NCBI GenBank assembly: GCA_035578905.1
Contig: JAQJVL010000110.1
Location: forward strand, 806,001 to 870,000
Origin: Stictocephala bisonia
Lineage: Eukaryota; Arthropoda; Insecta; Hemiptera; Membracidae
Direction: 5' to 3'
DNA: 64,000 nucleotides
Shown here: positions 32,993 to 46,575 of the stretch, one piece after another
Position numbering within the stretch: the stretch's first letter is position 1
Layout: every line of letters starts with the position of its first letter
Position numbers and translations under genes: made by a program
Notes under the pieces: generated by a model
The model's database searches: none
What the model was told of the DNA's origin: nothing
Seen by the model: the letters and a program-made list of their open reading frames with translations, nothing else

Positions 32993-34582
32993 TCCTATAT
33001 CCTCAAAGGTAATTAACATTTCTTCATTAAAAATTGTTTTTACTGATAGAACTCATTTTTATAACAAACTTTTTTATGCATAATTTGTTTTAAATACTGT
33101 ATATTTAACCCACAACCCATATCTTAGCTCATTTAGAAGTTCATGACCAACAGAACTGTTCTATATTTTATTTAATCAATGACCCGACTTGACTTGAGTG
33201 TGGTTAGTGGCATTTCAGGAAAGCTCTGAAGCATGGTGTTGCCAACAATAATAAACAATAAGAAATAAAAATGTAAGACAATATAAACATAAAGAAAGAC
33301 AACAATAATAATATCAGAGATGAGTTTATGATAATAAGTCTATTCATACTCAAAATTACACAAACACCCAAATAGGTAATACAACAGTTGCTGTTAATGA
33401 AATGAAACATGGCAAAATGTGAGACATAAAGTCGTTGCTATGCTTGCGGCTTGCTTGCATCCGTCCTGTTATTGGTCGAAACATTCCCTCACTCCTCATA
33501 GTTCCAGTTTATGTTGTAAGAACGTTCTGCAGTCAAGTGGGGTCACTTATTAAATAAAAAATAAAGGGTAAACTGGTTTTGTTAACCATAAAATTGTTTG
33601 TATATTTACTCAGAATATTTTGTTTAGCTTGGCACAAATTATCGTTTAAAAAAGCAACTTGTTGTAAATACCAGGAACTTTAACTGAAATAAAACTAAGC
33701 GTTTCAAAACAAATAACGAAGGTTTTAAGTCCTTGCGCTATTTTTTATCACTTGACTTAATTGTAAATAATACAGCACATGAAAAAGCAAACAATAAAAA
33801 TCCACATTTAGTATCTTCTATGTTCCATTAGAAAGTTCTAGTAGTAATTATGGTGAATAGAAAGCTGTTGTGTTGTAAAGGTTGCAAAGACTGAAATTGA
33901 AGTTACAGTTCGAATTTGTGTTTAGTTCCTATGTGATCCTCAGCAGACAGATAATCAGTTTTACTAAAACAATTGCCTTTGTAAAGGAGAACATTTTAGA
34001 AAAAAAATAGCTCACAGTGCTTATCATGAAATAGCAATTCCAGAGATATCTATATGGAGTTTTAAGGAGACACTTTGATTAAATTAAGCCCCGTGATGCT
34101 GCAAGCTCTATAGTCTACAGACTATGTAATGTACTTTCTAACTAAATAATCTTGCTACATGACAGTGGACATTTTCTTGATATGTTGTATCGTTTCCAGA
34201 GGTATCAGCATTTCTTGTTAGTGGAAAAGTAAAAACTTATAATGTGCATCTGGGAAACTCATAACGTAAAATTTCCAAGAAATTGTACGAAAACTGACTT
34301 TTTTATCCCATATTCTAACAAAATTTTTAGACATTTCTTTTTCTGCGAAGCTACTGCAACTAGCGTTTCTTACCTAGATGAACTACAAATATGGCTCTTT
34401 CTTCAATTGGAAGATGAAAAACCAATATACACATGACACTTACACGTTGTATTTAACTTAGAGACGAAACAACTAAGTTCGTTTCGTACCTGACGATGGA
34501 TCGCTCAATCTGAAATCGGTCGTCCAGTTCTCACATGTTTCACAAATTGATTGGTACACACAACTGATAGATGATCATTTGT
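32993..34582. other. Intergenic, no gene recognised
   Basis: AT-rich; nothing recognised. Confidence 0.45.
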
Positions 34583-34593
34583 ATGGGGCTAAA

Positions 34594-35171
34594 GATGGTA
34601 CAGACTCACTTGAGGTCTCAAATAGAACTAGTAAAGCAGCCGCTTTTTATCATCAAATAAACAACCTACTGTGGGATGTGAATATACCCCTAAAAACTAA
34701 AACAATATTGTACAAAACATACTTCTTACCAATCCTAACTTACAGCCTAGAAACATGTACATTAAATAAAAAAGACGATAGTAGAATACAAGCAGCAGAA
34801 ATGAAATTCTTGAGAACGGCAGTGCAGAGAACTAGACGTGACAGAATAAGAAACACAACTATAAGAACCCAGTTTGGATGCGAAAAAACAGTAAAAGAGA
34901 AAATAAGAAGCTTAAGGCTAGGATGGTTTGGTCATGTGAAGAGATTGGAAGAAGGAAGAGTGGCAAAAACCTGGCTTGAAAACGAAATAGTAGGGAAGAG
35001 AAAAGTCGGAAGACCACGGACGAGATGGATGGATTTGGTAAAAGAAGACCTATTCCTGAAAGGGACAAGCATTCAACAGGCGGAGGAGAGACAATTATTC
35101 TTAGACAGAGACAGATGGAAGAGGCTTGTGAGCACACCCGGGAGACTGGAGATGCTGATCAGATGATGATG
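34594..35171 (+). mobile_element. Non-LTR retrotransposon, 5'-truncated young copy
   Basis: Flanked by the 11-bp direct repeat ATGGGGCTAAA (34583-34593 and 35172-35182), as left by target-primed reverse transcription. The insert is one intact frame to TGA at 35164-35166, followed by a GATGATGATG simple-repeat tail. The protein is the C-terminal part after the polymerase: NNLLWDVNIPLKTKTILYKT, FLPILTYSLETCTLNKKDD, QAAEMKFLR, DRIRN, SLRLGWFGHVKRLEEGR, VGRPRTRWMDLVKEDL and RDRWKRLVST. The apparent first Met lies in the target sequence, so this is not a real gene start. The intact frame suggests recent insertion. Confidence 0.85.
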
Positions 35172-35182
35172 ATGGGGCTAAA

Positions 35183-36589
35183 ATGACTGATTTCACTAAC
35201 TATTGCCTGGCTTCTGCTTGCTATTAAAAGCAAGAGATACAGATGGTAACAGTGAAACAAATCAGTGAACAGATTAAACTACCCTGTAAAATTGTTGAAA
35301 CAATATTAAAAATTGTACAATATATGAATTAAAGGTTATTACTTATTTTTAGACATCAGAGCAAATATTCTTTTAAAACAGGAACAATAAATTTATCAAT
35401 CACTCTACTTGAGAAATGAGAATGTTCCTATGCTGACTTATAGAGACAAACAAAAGTCAAGGAAAACTGTTATTTTACTGTCTACAAAGGGTTAAAGTAT
35501 TTTTTTTTTTTTAAGAAAGAGTGAAATCTGTAGAAAACCCAAGAAAAAAAGACAACAGGGAAGAAAGCACTACAAAACCTATTGTGATTGACCAGTACAA
35601 CTATTATATGGCAATTGAAGTTGGATCCAAAATGTATATTATTTGTAGGCTATGCAAAAAGTAAGTTTCGTTTGTCTGTATCTTCAAGCCTAAAATATCT
35701 AGTGTCATATCATGGGTGGGAATATTTAGCTTGGTTGTATTGGCAGTTGGTGTGGCCGGTTATGTAACCACAACACATTTTTTTCTTCAACTGCTAGCCT
35801 ATCATCATGAGGACTCCCATATCATTCTGCAGCCATTTATGAAGCAAGTTCTGTAATTTTGTTCTTTTTACTGCGAAAAACACTAATCTGCAATTGGAAT
35901 TCATCGTCACTTGTATACTGTGAAGATGTAATATACTGTTGTCCACATGGTTGTTCGTTGCCGTACAGTACTTTTACAAAGAAGAGTGAGTTCACAAGTG
36001 AAAAGGCCGACCAGCAACTTACTGGTACTAGACGTCAGTGATGCTGTGCACATGGTTATTAATACTGACAAGCGAAAAAAACATTGATAACTTTAGTAAA
36101 CTGCCACCAAAACAACATCAGTACAAAATGTCATGGTAGAAAATCTTCAAATGTCAAGTATGTGCAAGTCAAGTGCCACGGTTGTTGAGTGACATGAATG
36201 GATGACAAGAGCAATTCAGTTGTTTAGGAATGAAGGTAACTACTCGTATATTTTTTCAAGAATAATGATTTCCATCTGGTTTTGGAACGTAACTGGTCAT
36301 GTAAAATTAATTCTGTCATTATGTATTCATTGTAAATTATGAGAAATAAAGTTTATTATTATTATTGACGTAAGGGTTGGCACTCTGCTAACATTTTTGA
36401 AAAATATGTGGACACTTGATTAAAAAATATAACTGCAAATATTAATATGATCCAGGGATGAAAAATTGTTGCTTGTACCCATTAATGCTTGGAAAGATAT
36501 GTAAATTACATGAAAACAGAGTATTAAAACATGACATACAGTGATAATTGAACTTTATGAATGTCAAATCCAGCAACACTTATTCACCC
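35183..36589. other. Intergenic; includes a duplicated AT-rich segment
   Basis: 35395-35570 is recognisably homologous to 39373-39535 (TCAATCACTCTA, then GAGAAA, ACTGTCT, GTAGAA and CAAGAAAAA in the same order). A frame near 35520-35668 ends at a GTAAGT donor-like site, but its homologue at 39.5 kb has no open frame, so I do not call an exon. Confidence 0.45.
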
Positions 36590-39207
36590 AATTTTTTCTT
36601 TAGGTGCGTTTCTATACAACAGATAGAACAATCAAAGGTCTGAATAGTAAAAAGTCTGTAGGATAGGATGAGATTCCAGTAGATTTAATTTAAAAAGTTG
36701 CAAATATTATTGCTCTCCCCCTCTGTTGCATTGTTAATCAGTGTTTTGATGTAGGTGTGTTGCCGAGTCAACTTAAATATGCTGAGGTAAAACCATTATT
36801 TAAAAAAGGATCTAAAGAGGAGCTAGTTAATTACCGGGCAATATCTATTTTACCAGCTCTGTCCAAGATATTTGAAAAAATAGCATGTAGTCAAATTGTA
36901 AATTTCTTAGAAAGTAACCAAGTTTTAGCTATTGAGCAATATGGTTTCAGAAATGGATTGAATACTGTCTCTGTGGTGATGGACCTCGTACATCAAGTTT
37001 CCTGTGCTTTGGATAAATCGCGGAACACTGCTGCAGTGTTTATCATGATTCTGTAAAATATGAAATTCTTTAACCCTTTCGCTTCCGACGTCCGTTATGT
37101 GGTATTTGCGAGGACTTCCAAGGTCCTTTTTGGTGAAAATGCATTGTTTTAAGAAATATGCTATATATTTTTTATTTATGAATGGAATTGAATGATTTTT
37201 GTTTTGTTTTTTTGTCATTAAATTCTCTATAAATATAATTGATAAAGTAATATTTATTAGTTAAAAAATGTTTATTTATATGTATATACATGTATAAATA
37301 ATTTTTAATTTTTTTTATTTTTGTAGTTTGAACTAACCTACAGTGCACAAAAAAAATCTTAGAACATTTTCAAGATATACATTTTAAAGATAATCTTGTT
37401 GCTAACATGCTTACAAATTTGTATGGTCTTACCTTTAAAAATGTCTGTTGTAAAATTTTTTTTTGAACATGTTGTTTGGAATTTTCGCCCAATTTCAACG
37501 CTAATGGGCGATCGTTCTCGTTTTCGTCTACCGTTACTCATATTTACACTTCGATATAAACACTAAACAAACTATAAAGAAGCAAATACTAATTATGAAA
37601 TAAATAAAACACTCTAAAAACAACTAAAAGTAATACGCAACACAGCTAACATCAAACAGACACATATGCTAAAGGTTAGCAGTAAACTACTGATTCAGAA
37701 CAACAACTCAAGTTGTAAGTCACAGATGTTCAAATTCAAAGATGCGTAAAATTAAAGTTATTATTCCAAAGACGATAAAACCTAATTTCTAGTGTAACCT
37801 GTATGTTTATGCATACGTTGCTATAGTTTCATAATAATCGGACGAATTTAAGTAACTGAAAAAAAATTTTCCGCGGATGTCCGATATATCGGACGTTGGA
37901 AGTTTTCGAAAAAACCATGACGTCCGATATATCGGACGTCGGAAGCGAAAGGGTTAAATAAACTTAAACTTTACAAATTCTCAGATGCAGCTTTATCCTG
38001 GATTAAATCATATTTATTGGACAGATATCAGAGGACAATTGTTTTTAAAGATAATAAAAATGTATTTCTGATTGGACAAAGATTAAAAGTGGTGTTCCTC
38101 AAGGGTCCATAATGGGACCACTGTTATTTTTGGTTTATATAAATGACCTACCTTATAATGTTCAATGTAAAACAATTTTATATGTTGACAATACAACTGC
38201 AATTCTTACGGCAGAAAATTTAGATCAGCTAAATGCCATCACAAAAACTTCTATGCAGAACTTAGTGGTTTAAAGCTAACGGATTACAGCTTAACAATTC
38301 AAAAACGAAAGTTATATCATTCAGAACACTAAAAAGTAAAAAAAAACCTTTACAACTAACATTTCTTTAGATTGTTTAGATTCAGATATCAACAGTACTA
38401 AATTTTTAGGAATTCTTATTGATCAGAACCTTACCTGGAAACTGCCAAGAAACTGAGTACAGCATGCATCAGATGCTGGTACTACGAAACTTAATTGATC
38501 TTAAAACAAAGTTTATAGTTTACTATGCTTTATTTTTTTCTTTAATGCAATATGAATTAAGTTATGGGGCATGTCCCAAGAATCATTGACAATTTTCAAA
38601 ATTCAAAAGAAATATTTAAGAATTTACATTTAAAAAAAAATACATCATGTAAACCTTTATTCGATGGGTTAGAAATATTAACAAATGCCATGTATTAACC
38701 TTTACAAAATCCTGCTATTTTTTCAAAAAATAATAATTAATCATTAAATAGAGAAAAATACTGTCACGGATATGGTACAAGGTACAGTAATAATTTTACA
38801 TTTCCAAAACATCGCTTGACACTTTTTGAAAAAAACACCACATTATATGGCAATGAAACTACAAAAAGCTGCCCTTGAGAATTAAAGAAATTGAAGATGA
38901 GACCAAATTTAAAAAAGAGATAACAGTTTTTACAAATAAAAAAAATATTAATCGGTTAGTGAATATTTAAATGATAATGAGCTCAAGTGACAATAATAAA
39001 TAATGTAATAAAAATATAAAAAGAACATTGTAACTTTTATTATTTGTTGTTGTTGAAACTCTGTCACTTTCACTTTAAACAAACTTGTTCTAGTTTCAAC
39101 TTTATTTTTAATTATTTGTAGTAGATCTATATTTTCACAGTGTCGCCTGTTTTCTAGCTGCGCTAGACCATAAAGCGTTATGTGACAATAAAGATATATT
39201 TCATTTC
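36590..39207 (+). mobile_element. Non-LTR retrotransposon relic, split by a TTAA MITE
   Basis: Plus-strand reverse transcriptase blocks: NSKKSVG.DEIPVDLI near 36650, then LPSQLKYAEVKPLFKKGS, NYRAISILPALSKIFEK and QYGFRNGLNTVSVVMDL up to 37060. After the inserted MITE the element resumes with SWIKSYLLDRYQRTIVFKD, GPIMGPLLFLVYINDLPYN and a catalytic box altered from YADD to YVDN near 38186. C-terminal LPLRIKEIEDETKFKKEI-like sequence follows near 38870. The 3' end is AATAAAGATATATTTCATTT at about 39187-39206, a short ATTTC tail. Stops and shifts make it dead. Confidence 0.82.
37074..37953. mobile_element. piggyBac-type MITE inside a non-LTR element
   Basis: An 880-bp unit with inverted ends CCCTTTCGCTTCCGACGTCC and its complement, flanked by TTAA (37070-37073 and 37954-37957). 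The palindrome ACGTCCGATATATCGGACGT lies next to the right end, and a variant (TGTCCGATATATCGGACGTT) about 45 bases further in. A 60-codon minus-strand frame near 37541-37359 (MSNGRRKRERSPISVEIGRK) might be a transposase N-terminal remnant, but I cannot confirm it. Confidence 0.85.
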
Positions 39208-40560
39208 AGTAATGTTGTAAAAACAAAATACAATTTTAAAGGGGTTTTAATATTGTTTTATATTTATTTTATACACAAAAGAAACTTACTCTTTACATAC
39301 CCTCTCATAAAAGGAGCATCAGAAGAAACAGGAAGGGAATATCAGATGAACTGAAGGCGAATCTTGATGTTTGTCAATCACTCTATATGAGAAACTTATT
39401 ATGCTGTCTAACCAAGATAAAAAAATCAAAGAAAATTTCTTATTTAACTGTCTTTAAAAAAATACAAAAGGTGGATTTTTTTAAAAGTAGTACGAAATAT
39501 GTAGAAGTCACAAGAAAAAGGCAATACAAAATGGTGTAATATCAAAATTTGTGTAAATGATGTCTACTTGACTTATGACGTCCACTAAAGATGTAAAATT
39601 AATAAGATTGGTCAAAATCAATCGAAACTGAGTAAACCCATGTTGCTTGGATGAAATGTGGCACTTGAAACAAGGAAAGATGCTATTATAAAGCAATTAA
39701 AAAATATCTAGGCTTGAGTCGATAAAGTCAATACAGATCTGAAATTATTACCCTTATTAAAAAATGGAATAATGAGTCCCCAAACGGAGGAGAAATGGCT
39801 TGGACTAAGATTGATAATAAGACAAATGTTTAGTAATTAGTTAAGTAAGTACCTTTAACAACAAACACAGGAATTAAATACTTAGTATCATATCTTGAAT
39901 GAATGACCCCTCCCCTTCTCACTCATACACGAAAAGTGGTGATGACCCTCCAACCTAACCACACAAGTATGTGGGTGGTGTAGATTCTCCCATTCACCCA
40001 TGCAAGTATTATGGTGTTTAATAATAACAGGGAAGAATCAAAAACATAACCTCACATGACTGACCTGTACAAACATTACATTATTATCTAACAGGGGTTC
40101 CATTGTACTTTGGTGCAATAAAGATTATCATAAACCAAAGGTTACAAGGAACCAACCATGATGCAAAATTGTTAAACAGCAAAGTGAATAGAACTAAGGG
40201 GAAGGTAGATGTACAGATTTGCACAACAAGAATGATTGCCATGTCAAAATGCATTATGTGCTATTTGAACTAATCATAATCTTGATCGTAAGAGCAGATT
40301 TGATGTTTCTTTTTATTGAGCTTTCATAGAATATAATAATGCAAGTTTTGAAGATGTATGTAGGCCTTTATAATGAATAAGCAATTGTGACTTGAGAAAA
40401 ATATTAGTGGCTTTTATTTTAAAATTTGGCTGGATTAAAGGTGAAAATATCTGTTTATGTTCTGGAAAGATTTTAAACAGCAAGCTTATCAAATAATTCC
40501 CAATTGTGTGATTCAATGTTTGGGCCAAGGTGGCAGCAAGTACCAAAAGGTTTATAAAAA
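39208..40560. other. Intergenic; degenerate minisatellite near 39897-40012
   Basis: Contains 39373-39535, homologous to 35395-35570. About 39897-40012 has decayed 36-bp-family units (CTCACTCATACACGAAAAGT, GGTGATGACCCTCC). No gene recognised. Confidence 0.5.
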
Positions 40561-41025
40561 ACTAGCAGAGTACCCGTCATTCGTACGGGGGTTACATTGA
40601 TTTACTTATTGCATTCAGTAATAAAAAACAGGCTTATAAACAATATTTACAGCTTTGTTTCTCTTTGTGAAAATGTGCAGGTTCCTTCCGTTTGAAACAC
40701 ATGACCGCAAAAGTGTGTTGTGGTTAGGTTTGGTACAGTGTTTACTTCAGAACAAGGTAAGTTGTTTGTTTATTTCAACAGCTGATTAATGAAACTATTA
40801 TAAACAATTGTCAAATCGGTATTGCCATAGGGCTTGCATTGATACTTCTTAGAGCCCCTGAGGTGGTGCCCTGATAGAATTTCAAAATAAAGGTAAGCCT
40901 AAGTGTTAACCAGACCCCCTAGACTGGCCATGCAAAATTTCAGCTGAATGGGCCAGTAATTTTGGTGTGATTGAATAACACACAAAGAGATAGACACCAT
41001 TCGATTTTTATATAAAAGTAAGAAA
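40561..41025. repeat. Dispersed repeat, related type (AAACTAGCAGAGTACCCG)
   Basis: Starts AAACTAGCAGAGTACCCGTC and ends near AAGAGATAGACACCATTCGA. It contains CAAAATTTCAGCTGAATGGG, the same AATTTCA..TGAAT-type motif as the repeats at 28833 and 31945. SINE/LINE-3'-end-like; class not assigned. Confidence 0.5.
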
Positions 41026-41927
41026 GAACTGTAACTGTGCTAAATACATTATATTGAGAAATGCATTCAAAATTAGGATGATGATTCAACTGACATTTTA
41101 ATTAAATAATTAATTTAAATGAAAATTAAACGATAATTTTAATTACTATGAATGGAAAAAATTATCTCTTCAGACAAAATTGCTTAACATTCCAATTTTT
41201 TACAAGCTCATAATTTTGTTAATTTTAGTTTACTACTTGATGCATCAGCATTCATAACCTATAGAAAACACCCAAATTTAACAATGTTATTTTGTAATAT
41301 ACAAAAATAGTGTGACCCTTTAATGAATATAATTAATCAGCCAATTTAACACACAAGTGAATTTATAAATAGTTTCTTTATTTACAGATATCGTTAATAA
41401 ACGGGCTGTATTCATAACTGTTTCACATTAATGAGTCAAGAAAAACTATTGTAAACCAGTCACGATTTCATATTCCAAAACTAAAATTAGATTTAAAACC
41501 TCCGATTTTGATTTAGCTTTTGTGGTATGTAAAGTTTGGCTATCACATTTGTACGCTAGGTTTTTAAAGTGTTGAGTCATCTTGGAATTCAGAAATTAAG
41601 ATGTAGTCCAATGTTATATACAAACATTTTTTTTTATCATAAAACACAAATACACAGTAAAAATATCTTCCACCTCTTCAATTTATTGTCATTTTAAATT
41701 ATTAAACCAAAATAATATCAAAGCATTCAATTTACATCATAAATAAATCAATATTTACCTTTTTATTGAGACTAGTTCTTTTTATATTTCATTTAAGTCA
41801 GAACATTAAATATTGTAAGAAACAATGTGTTAAAGCATAATTTTAAGATGTGGAAACATTTTCCCTAGCCATACAAAATTGATGAACTAAGTAAATTAAC
41901 CCTTTCCACAATTAATTCATTGATTAA
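41026..41927. other. Intergenic, no gene recognised
   Basis: AT-rich; nothing recognised. The last four bases are the TTAA duplication of the next element. Confidence 0.45.
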
Positions 41928-42573
41928 CCTTTCGCATGCGGCAAACAAATTTATACCCAGCCTCTACTTTGCCTCAAACGCGGTAAACGAACATATCAAA
42001 ATTGAAATATTTCTATCGATAGTGTAAATGATAGTTCCTAAAACTTCCCCTAGAGTGCAGCATCAACTTATACATGTCTTTAGCCAACTCCCTCAGCAAA
42101 TCAAAAACATAAATCGTCTATGAATGAAAAGGGGCGGAGCAGCCAATTAGAGGGCGCATGAGTGTTGCTCCGTCTCCTGCCTTTGCAAACGCGTAAAACG
42201 AAAATATCCTCCATCTGTCGCTCCACCTAAGCACATTGTTTTCAACTCTTATAGTTCTTTTTCTTTATTTTCTAGTTTTCAATTAGTTCGTTGTAGTTAT
42301 TATTGTATCATAAACGAAAGATACTGTTACAAGTTTCAACTAAAATGTTGAACATTTTTTATATATGTACTTCTCATTATAATTGAACATCTACAATAAA
42401 ATAGCATTAAAAATTATAATTTTAACTTTAATTATAAATTTATATATTCTTTATGTTCCTTTGTTTCTGAAACTTATAAAAATATTTACTTCACATTTCA
42501 TTAAAAATTTTTTTACATAATTTCGTGTTACCGTACTTTAAAATAGGGTATAGTAATTTCCCCATGCGAAGGG
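41928..42573. mobile_element. TTAA-flanked MITE, piggyBac-type
   Basis: A 646-bp unit flanked by TTAA (41924-41927 and 42574-42577), with ends CCTTTCGCATGCGG and, reading in from the right, CCCTTCGCATGGGG. The CCCTTTCGC start resembles the MITE at 37074. A GC-richer internal patch around 42110-42230 has no coding capacity. Confidence 0.72.
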
Positions 42574-42577
42574 TTAA

Positions 42578-45477
42578 AACGCCAAGGCCAACTAAGTTCA
42601 AATGTAAAGTTTTAACTTTGACTGCTAAAATTAAATAACAATATAGTTCTCACTTTTTTCGTAAATAGGTAATTAGATATGCTATTTAGTAATACCTATA
42701 GATTGGGGGTTTTAATTTAATTTACCAATTTAAAAAATTTGAAACAAGAATTAAAATTTTCATCAAAAAAACTTATTTTATACGATTATGTACTAAGAAA
42801 AAGTAAGCTATTTATCCATTACTTTATTTTGTATGCAGATTATTTCTTAATGTGCATGTAAAATTTGACGTCCTATCTTGAAATAATTCACAAAATCGCC
42901 AATTTTGCTCTTTTTACAGATGTAAAAATATAGAAACTATTATCTATCAAAATTAAATTCAATTATTTATACTTAGTCAGCTGATTAGTTATAACTTAAA
43001 AGTTATATGGGACAATTTTTGTTAAATTAGTCAGCTGATGAGTTATAACTTAAATAATAACACTTTTGAGGAATGTGCCTGTATAAGTACGAATAACTGG
43101 TGTAAAATTAATATATTTTTTATGTACAAAAGACTTTTATTTATGATAAAAATATTCTAAAAAGAAAGTAAATAAATTTAATGAAGTAAATATACTAACG
43201 CTAAATCACTGAAAGAATTATATATTCCCTCAAACCACACTAGCAAATTAGTTGACATCTGATTTTAGTTGACAAACAAAGTTTATAAGCCCACAAAAAA
43301 TGAAAATATATGTGAAGAAAAGACAATGAAAGTAATTTTACTGTGTAGCTCAGTTAATACTGATTTGTTTCATGAATTTTCAAAGTTTTTACAAATATGA
43401 AAATGCAAAAAATAAAATAAATATGAATGGGTATATCGGACCATGGCGTGTCAAGAGTTTAAATGGAATTAGTTTACAAGCAATGAGAAGTGTAACCACT
43501 TAACTATTGTGCAAATTATGTTTTTTGTGACTTGATGGGCTGGAGTAAAAGTATAAGAGTTAAAATACCAACACTGACTTGTTGAAAGTGACCTATAAAG
43601 AAGGCACATGGAATGAAAATGAATGTAGGCTTCCAACAATTATAGGGTTGAAGTATATGAAAACGATAAGAAGAGATATGAAATAATAAGCATTTAGGAA
43701 CATTGCCAAAGTGATGAAAATGTAAAATTACAGAGCAAAGAACAATGCACTGGTTTGGGCATTATTCTTCATTAAAAAACAAATGCTATTTTACGTTGTA
43801 GCTGTAGGGTCGAAGGTGAAAGGGCATTAAATAGAAAACACAGCCTTGTATGAATTGAGAAAAAGCACCATGTGCAAAAATGAAAAGCAGAAAGATTCAG
43901 AACGTAAATTACAGTTTTTCCAAAAGTTTAAGTAAAAAGGTAAGCGATTTAAAAATGTATTTTATGAATATAGGATATTGTGGATAACATTACACTATTT
44001 AATAAAAGAACATATATACTCACACTAAGGTGAAATCTACTTACCTTTGGCAGGTTTAATTAATGCTCTATAAAAAGGGGGAAAAACACAACACAAGGAA
44101 GTTTCACAGAAACGAAATTGTACATGAACAATGTTTGAACTGATTTTATGTGCATTTTGTACACTGAGCACCAAAGCACTTGTGAACGTTTTGTTTTACG
44201 AATCACCACACTTATTGCAATCCCCATTATATTAAAATAAAACATATTTTTGACATCAAATGTTTTATAAACTCACAAAACAAAAACCTCTGTAACCCAA
44301 TCCACACAAGGTATAAACCTACACAACATAAGAAAAATTAATATTTATCGCGCTACTGATTTTTCGAGGCTCACGTTTTACAGAAACTTTAATCAACGAA
44401 CTGACACTACGTTTTAAATTTTGTAGTCATGCATAATTGAAGTACACTTACACGCTCACTAAAAACTTATAATAAGAAAATTAAATGAATTATTTCCACA
44501 TTGAAGTATAACTCACTTTTCATTATCACAGTCACATTAATACACTTATTACATAACTTCAGAAAGGGGTATATTAAACATAACAGACATTTCTGAAACC
44601 AGATTCTATTTGATATCTTCCTACATAAGATTCACATCACACTGCACTGTTTAAACAGTTTGTCTAAGTATCTGAAAAACAATGACAACTTTTAAATTGG
44701 CGTAACTGCAAAGTAAATCACTGTTCACATTTCAAATTACATGATATTTTAACTATAGTTATAAGAAAATCATTTTACAAGATCTAAAAAACATAAAAAA
44801 CAAAACTATGGATAACATGATCATTGATAATAACAGATTATACTGAGAACAGAGGTATAACTTCCACATTATACATACAAAAAGAATTGAACACTTTTTA
44901 AGTAATATGACTCCTAAAACTACTTAGGTAGAATAGTTAAACCTTAAAACACAAATCGGATTCAGAATAATTTATATTGTTCACAACACTTGCGAGTTCC
45001 ACAAAAGCGTACAGTTTAATGAACTTTAACACCATTCCACAAGGATATTTGCCACCAACAGCACAACACTCTAATACAGCTCTGAAACAGTTCAAAACAC
45101 ATTTTAATAACTATAAATAAATTAAAACATGTTTGAACAAATCTACAACACAACACTCATCACACACATAGCCTATTAGATAAGGGTTTCAACTGATTTG
45201 ACATTTGTTTAACATATAAGTAACGTACTTGTTGCTAAGAACATGTAAGTTGCTTAGCTGCAAATTATTCCTTCTTAATGTTGATATAAGGACAGTGTTA
45301 TTGCCCCCAATAAGATTTTTGTCAAAAAACCCCCCTGCAAAACTAGGCCTTCATTTTTCTGACAGGATGACTAGATATAAGTTTAGTATTTTTTTAATGA
45401 TAAGATAAATTTAGTTTCGTTGAATGTAAAATATTAGTGTATTTTGAGGACTGCAACTTATTAGTAACACTTACTTT
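42578..45477. other. Long AT-rich stretch, no gene recognised
   Basis: About 2.9 kb. A short direct repeat, TAGTCAGCTGAT(T/G)AGTTATAAC, occurs twice near 42977 and 43029. Nothing else recognised. Confidence 0.5.
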
Positions 45478-46179
45478 GGTAATTATGCACTTTCTAGACG
45501 TTTCTGAAAATATGATTTCTTGTTGAAAAAGTGGTGAAATATGAGTTTCTATTTATTTCTTGAGGAGGTTGATTTTTGCTGCAGAAAACTAGTTTTTTAC
45601 CGAAAAATCGAATAACTAGTTTTTGTATAATAGTTAAAAATCAGTATTTTTCAACAATTTTTTTCAATGCTGAACTCTAATATGCAATTGCTTTTTCAAT
45701 AAAATTTATTTGTTGGCCCGAAAATGCATGTTTTTGCTTACCTGACCAAACTTATCGTAACTGTCTATATAATCGAAAAAATTCTTAAAATTGTAACGTT
45801 TAATTAGGGTGCCTGTACCTCTAATGGGAATTTGTTTTTGGTAGAAAGTCAAAGCTCCTGTTAACTTTGTGCATATCACCCTAGGTGATTTGTCGCGAAC
45901 ATAGTTTTACTGTGATATCTTGAAAAATAATTGTCGTAGACCAAACTAGTTTTAAAATTCATATTCAACACAAAAAACTCTTGAAGTAAAAAAATCACAA
46001 AAATTACGGAGATATATAGGAAAATAACATTTTAAAAATGTAGAATTGTTGACTTTTTTCATATAAAACTTAATTTCCACAGAATGAAAAATCTTTTCCT
46101 ATAAAGTATAGACCTAATTCTACCTTATAGTAGAAAAAAAGTAATGTTTGGCGAGGCATCTAGAAAGTGCACAATTACC
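45478..46179 (+). mobile_element. Inverted-repeat family R45, copy A (most complete)
   Basis: Ends GGTAATTATGCACTTTCTAG and, reading in from the right, GGTAATTGTGCACTTTCTAG. The 700-bp interior contains CTTACCTGACCAAACTTATC, AGGGTGCCTGTACC and GATTTGTCGCGAACATAG. These landmarks recur in three more copies within 5 kb. No coding capacity. No clear target duplication, so the superfamily is unknown. Confidence 0.72.
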
Positions 46180-46575
46180 TTAAACTTTACTAGCCAATTA
46201 ACTGACCCTGCCATCCTGTGCTTGAACTTTATTCAATATGTAAAGTACCAACTGTTTGCTCAGTTCGGGATTCAAACCTTGGACCAAGCCCTTCGCAGTC
46301 CAAATCTTTAGCAAGAAAATTATGTGTTCAGCAAGTAGTAAAATGTAATCAACATATAAAATTTGACTTTCTTATGAGTAGTGGTAGCCGGTGTCATGAA
46401 AACGATTTACAATGATTTAAACATCAAAATGTAAATAAAGTCATTAATGGTAAACCCTCCAACAAAACATGTTCTTTATAAAGTCCAGATTTTTTTTTAC
46501 AAACTGGATAAAATTGTGTGCCACTTCAAAAATGTTTGAAGCTTTTAACAGAAAATCAAACTCCCTTGTTGCATT

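Noticed and set aside
35520..35668. Exon-like segment with AG before and GTAAGT after
   Set aside because: Its diverged duplicate near 39.5 kb shows no open frame, and no partner exon was found.
46218..46415. Frame with RDSNLGPSPSQ and a near B box (GGTTTGAATCC) on the minus strand
   Set aside because: Looks like translated SINE-type sequence; no A box at the right distance and no tRNA fold.
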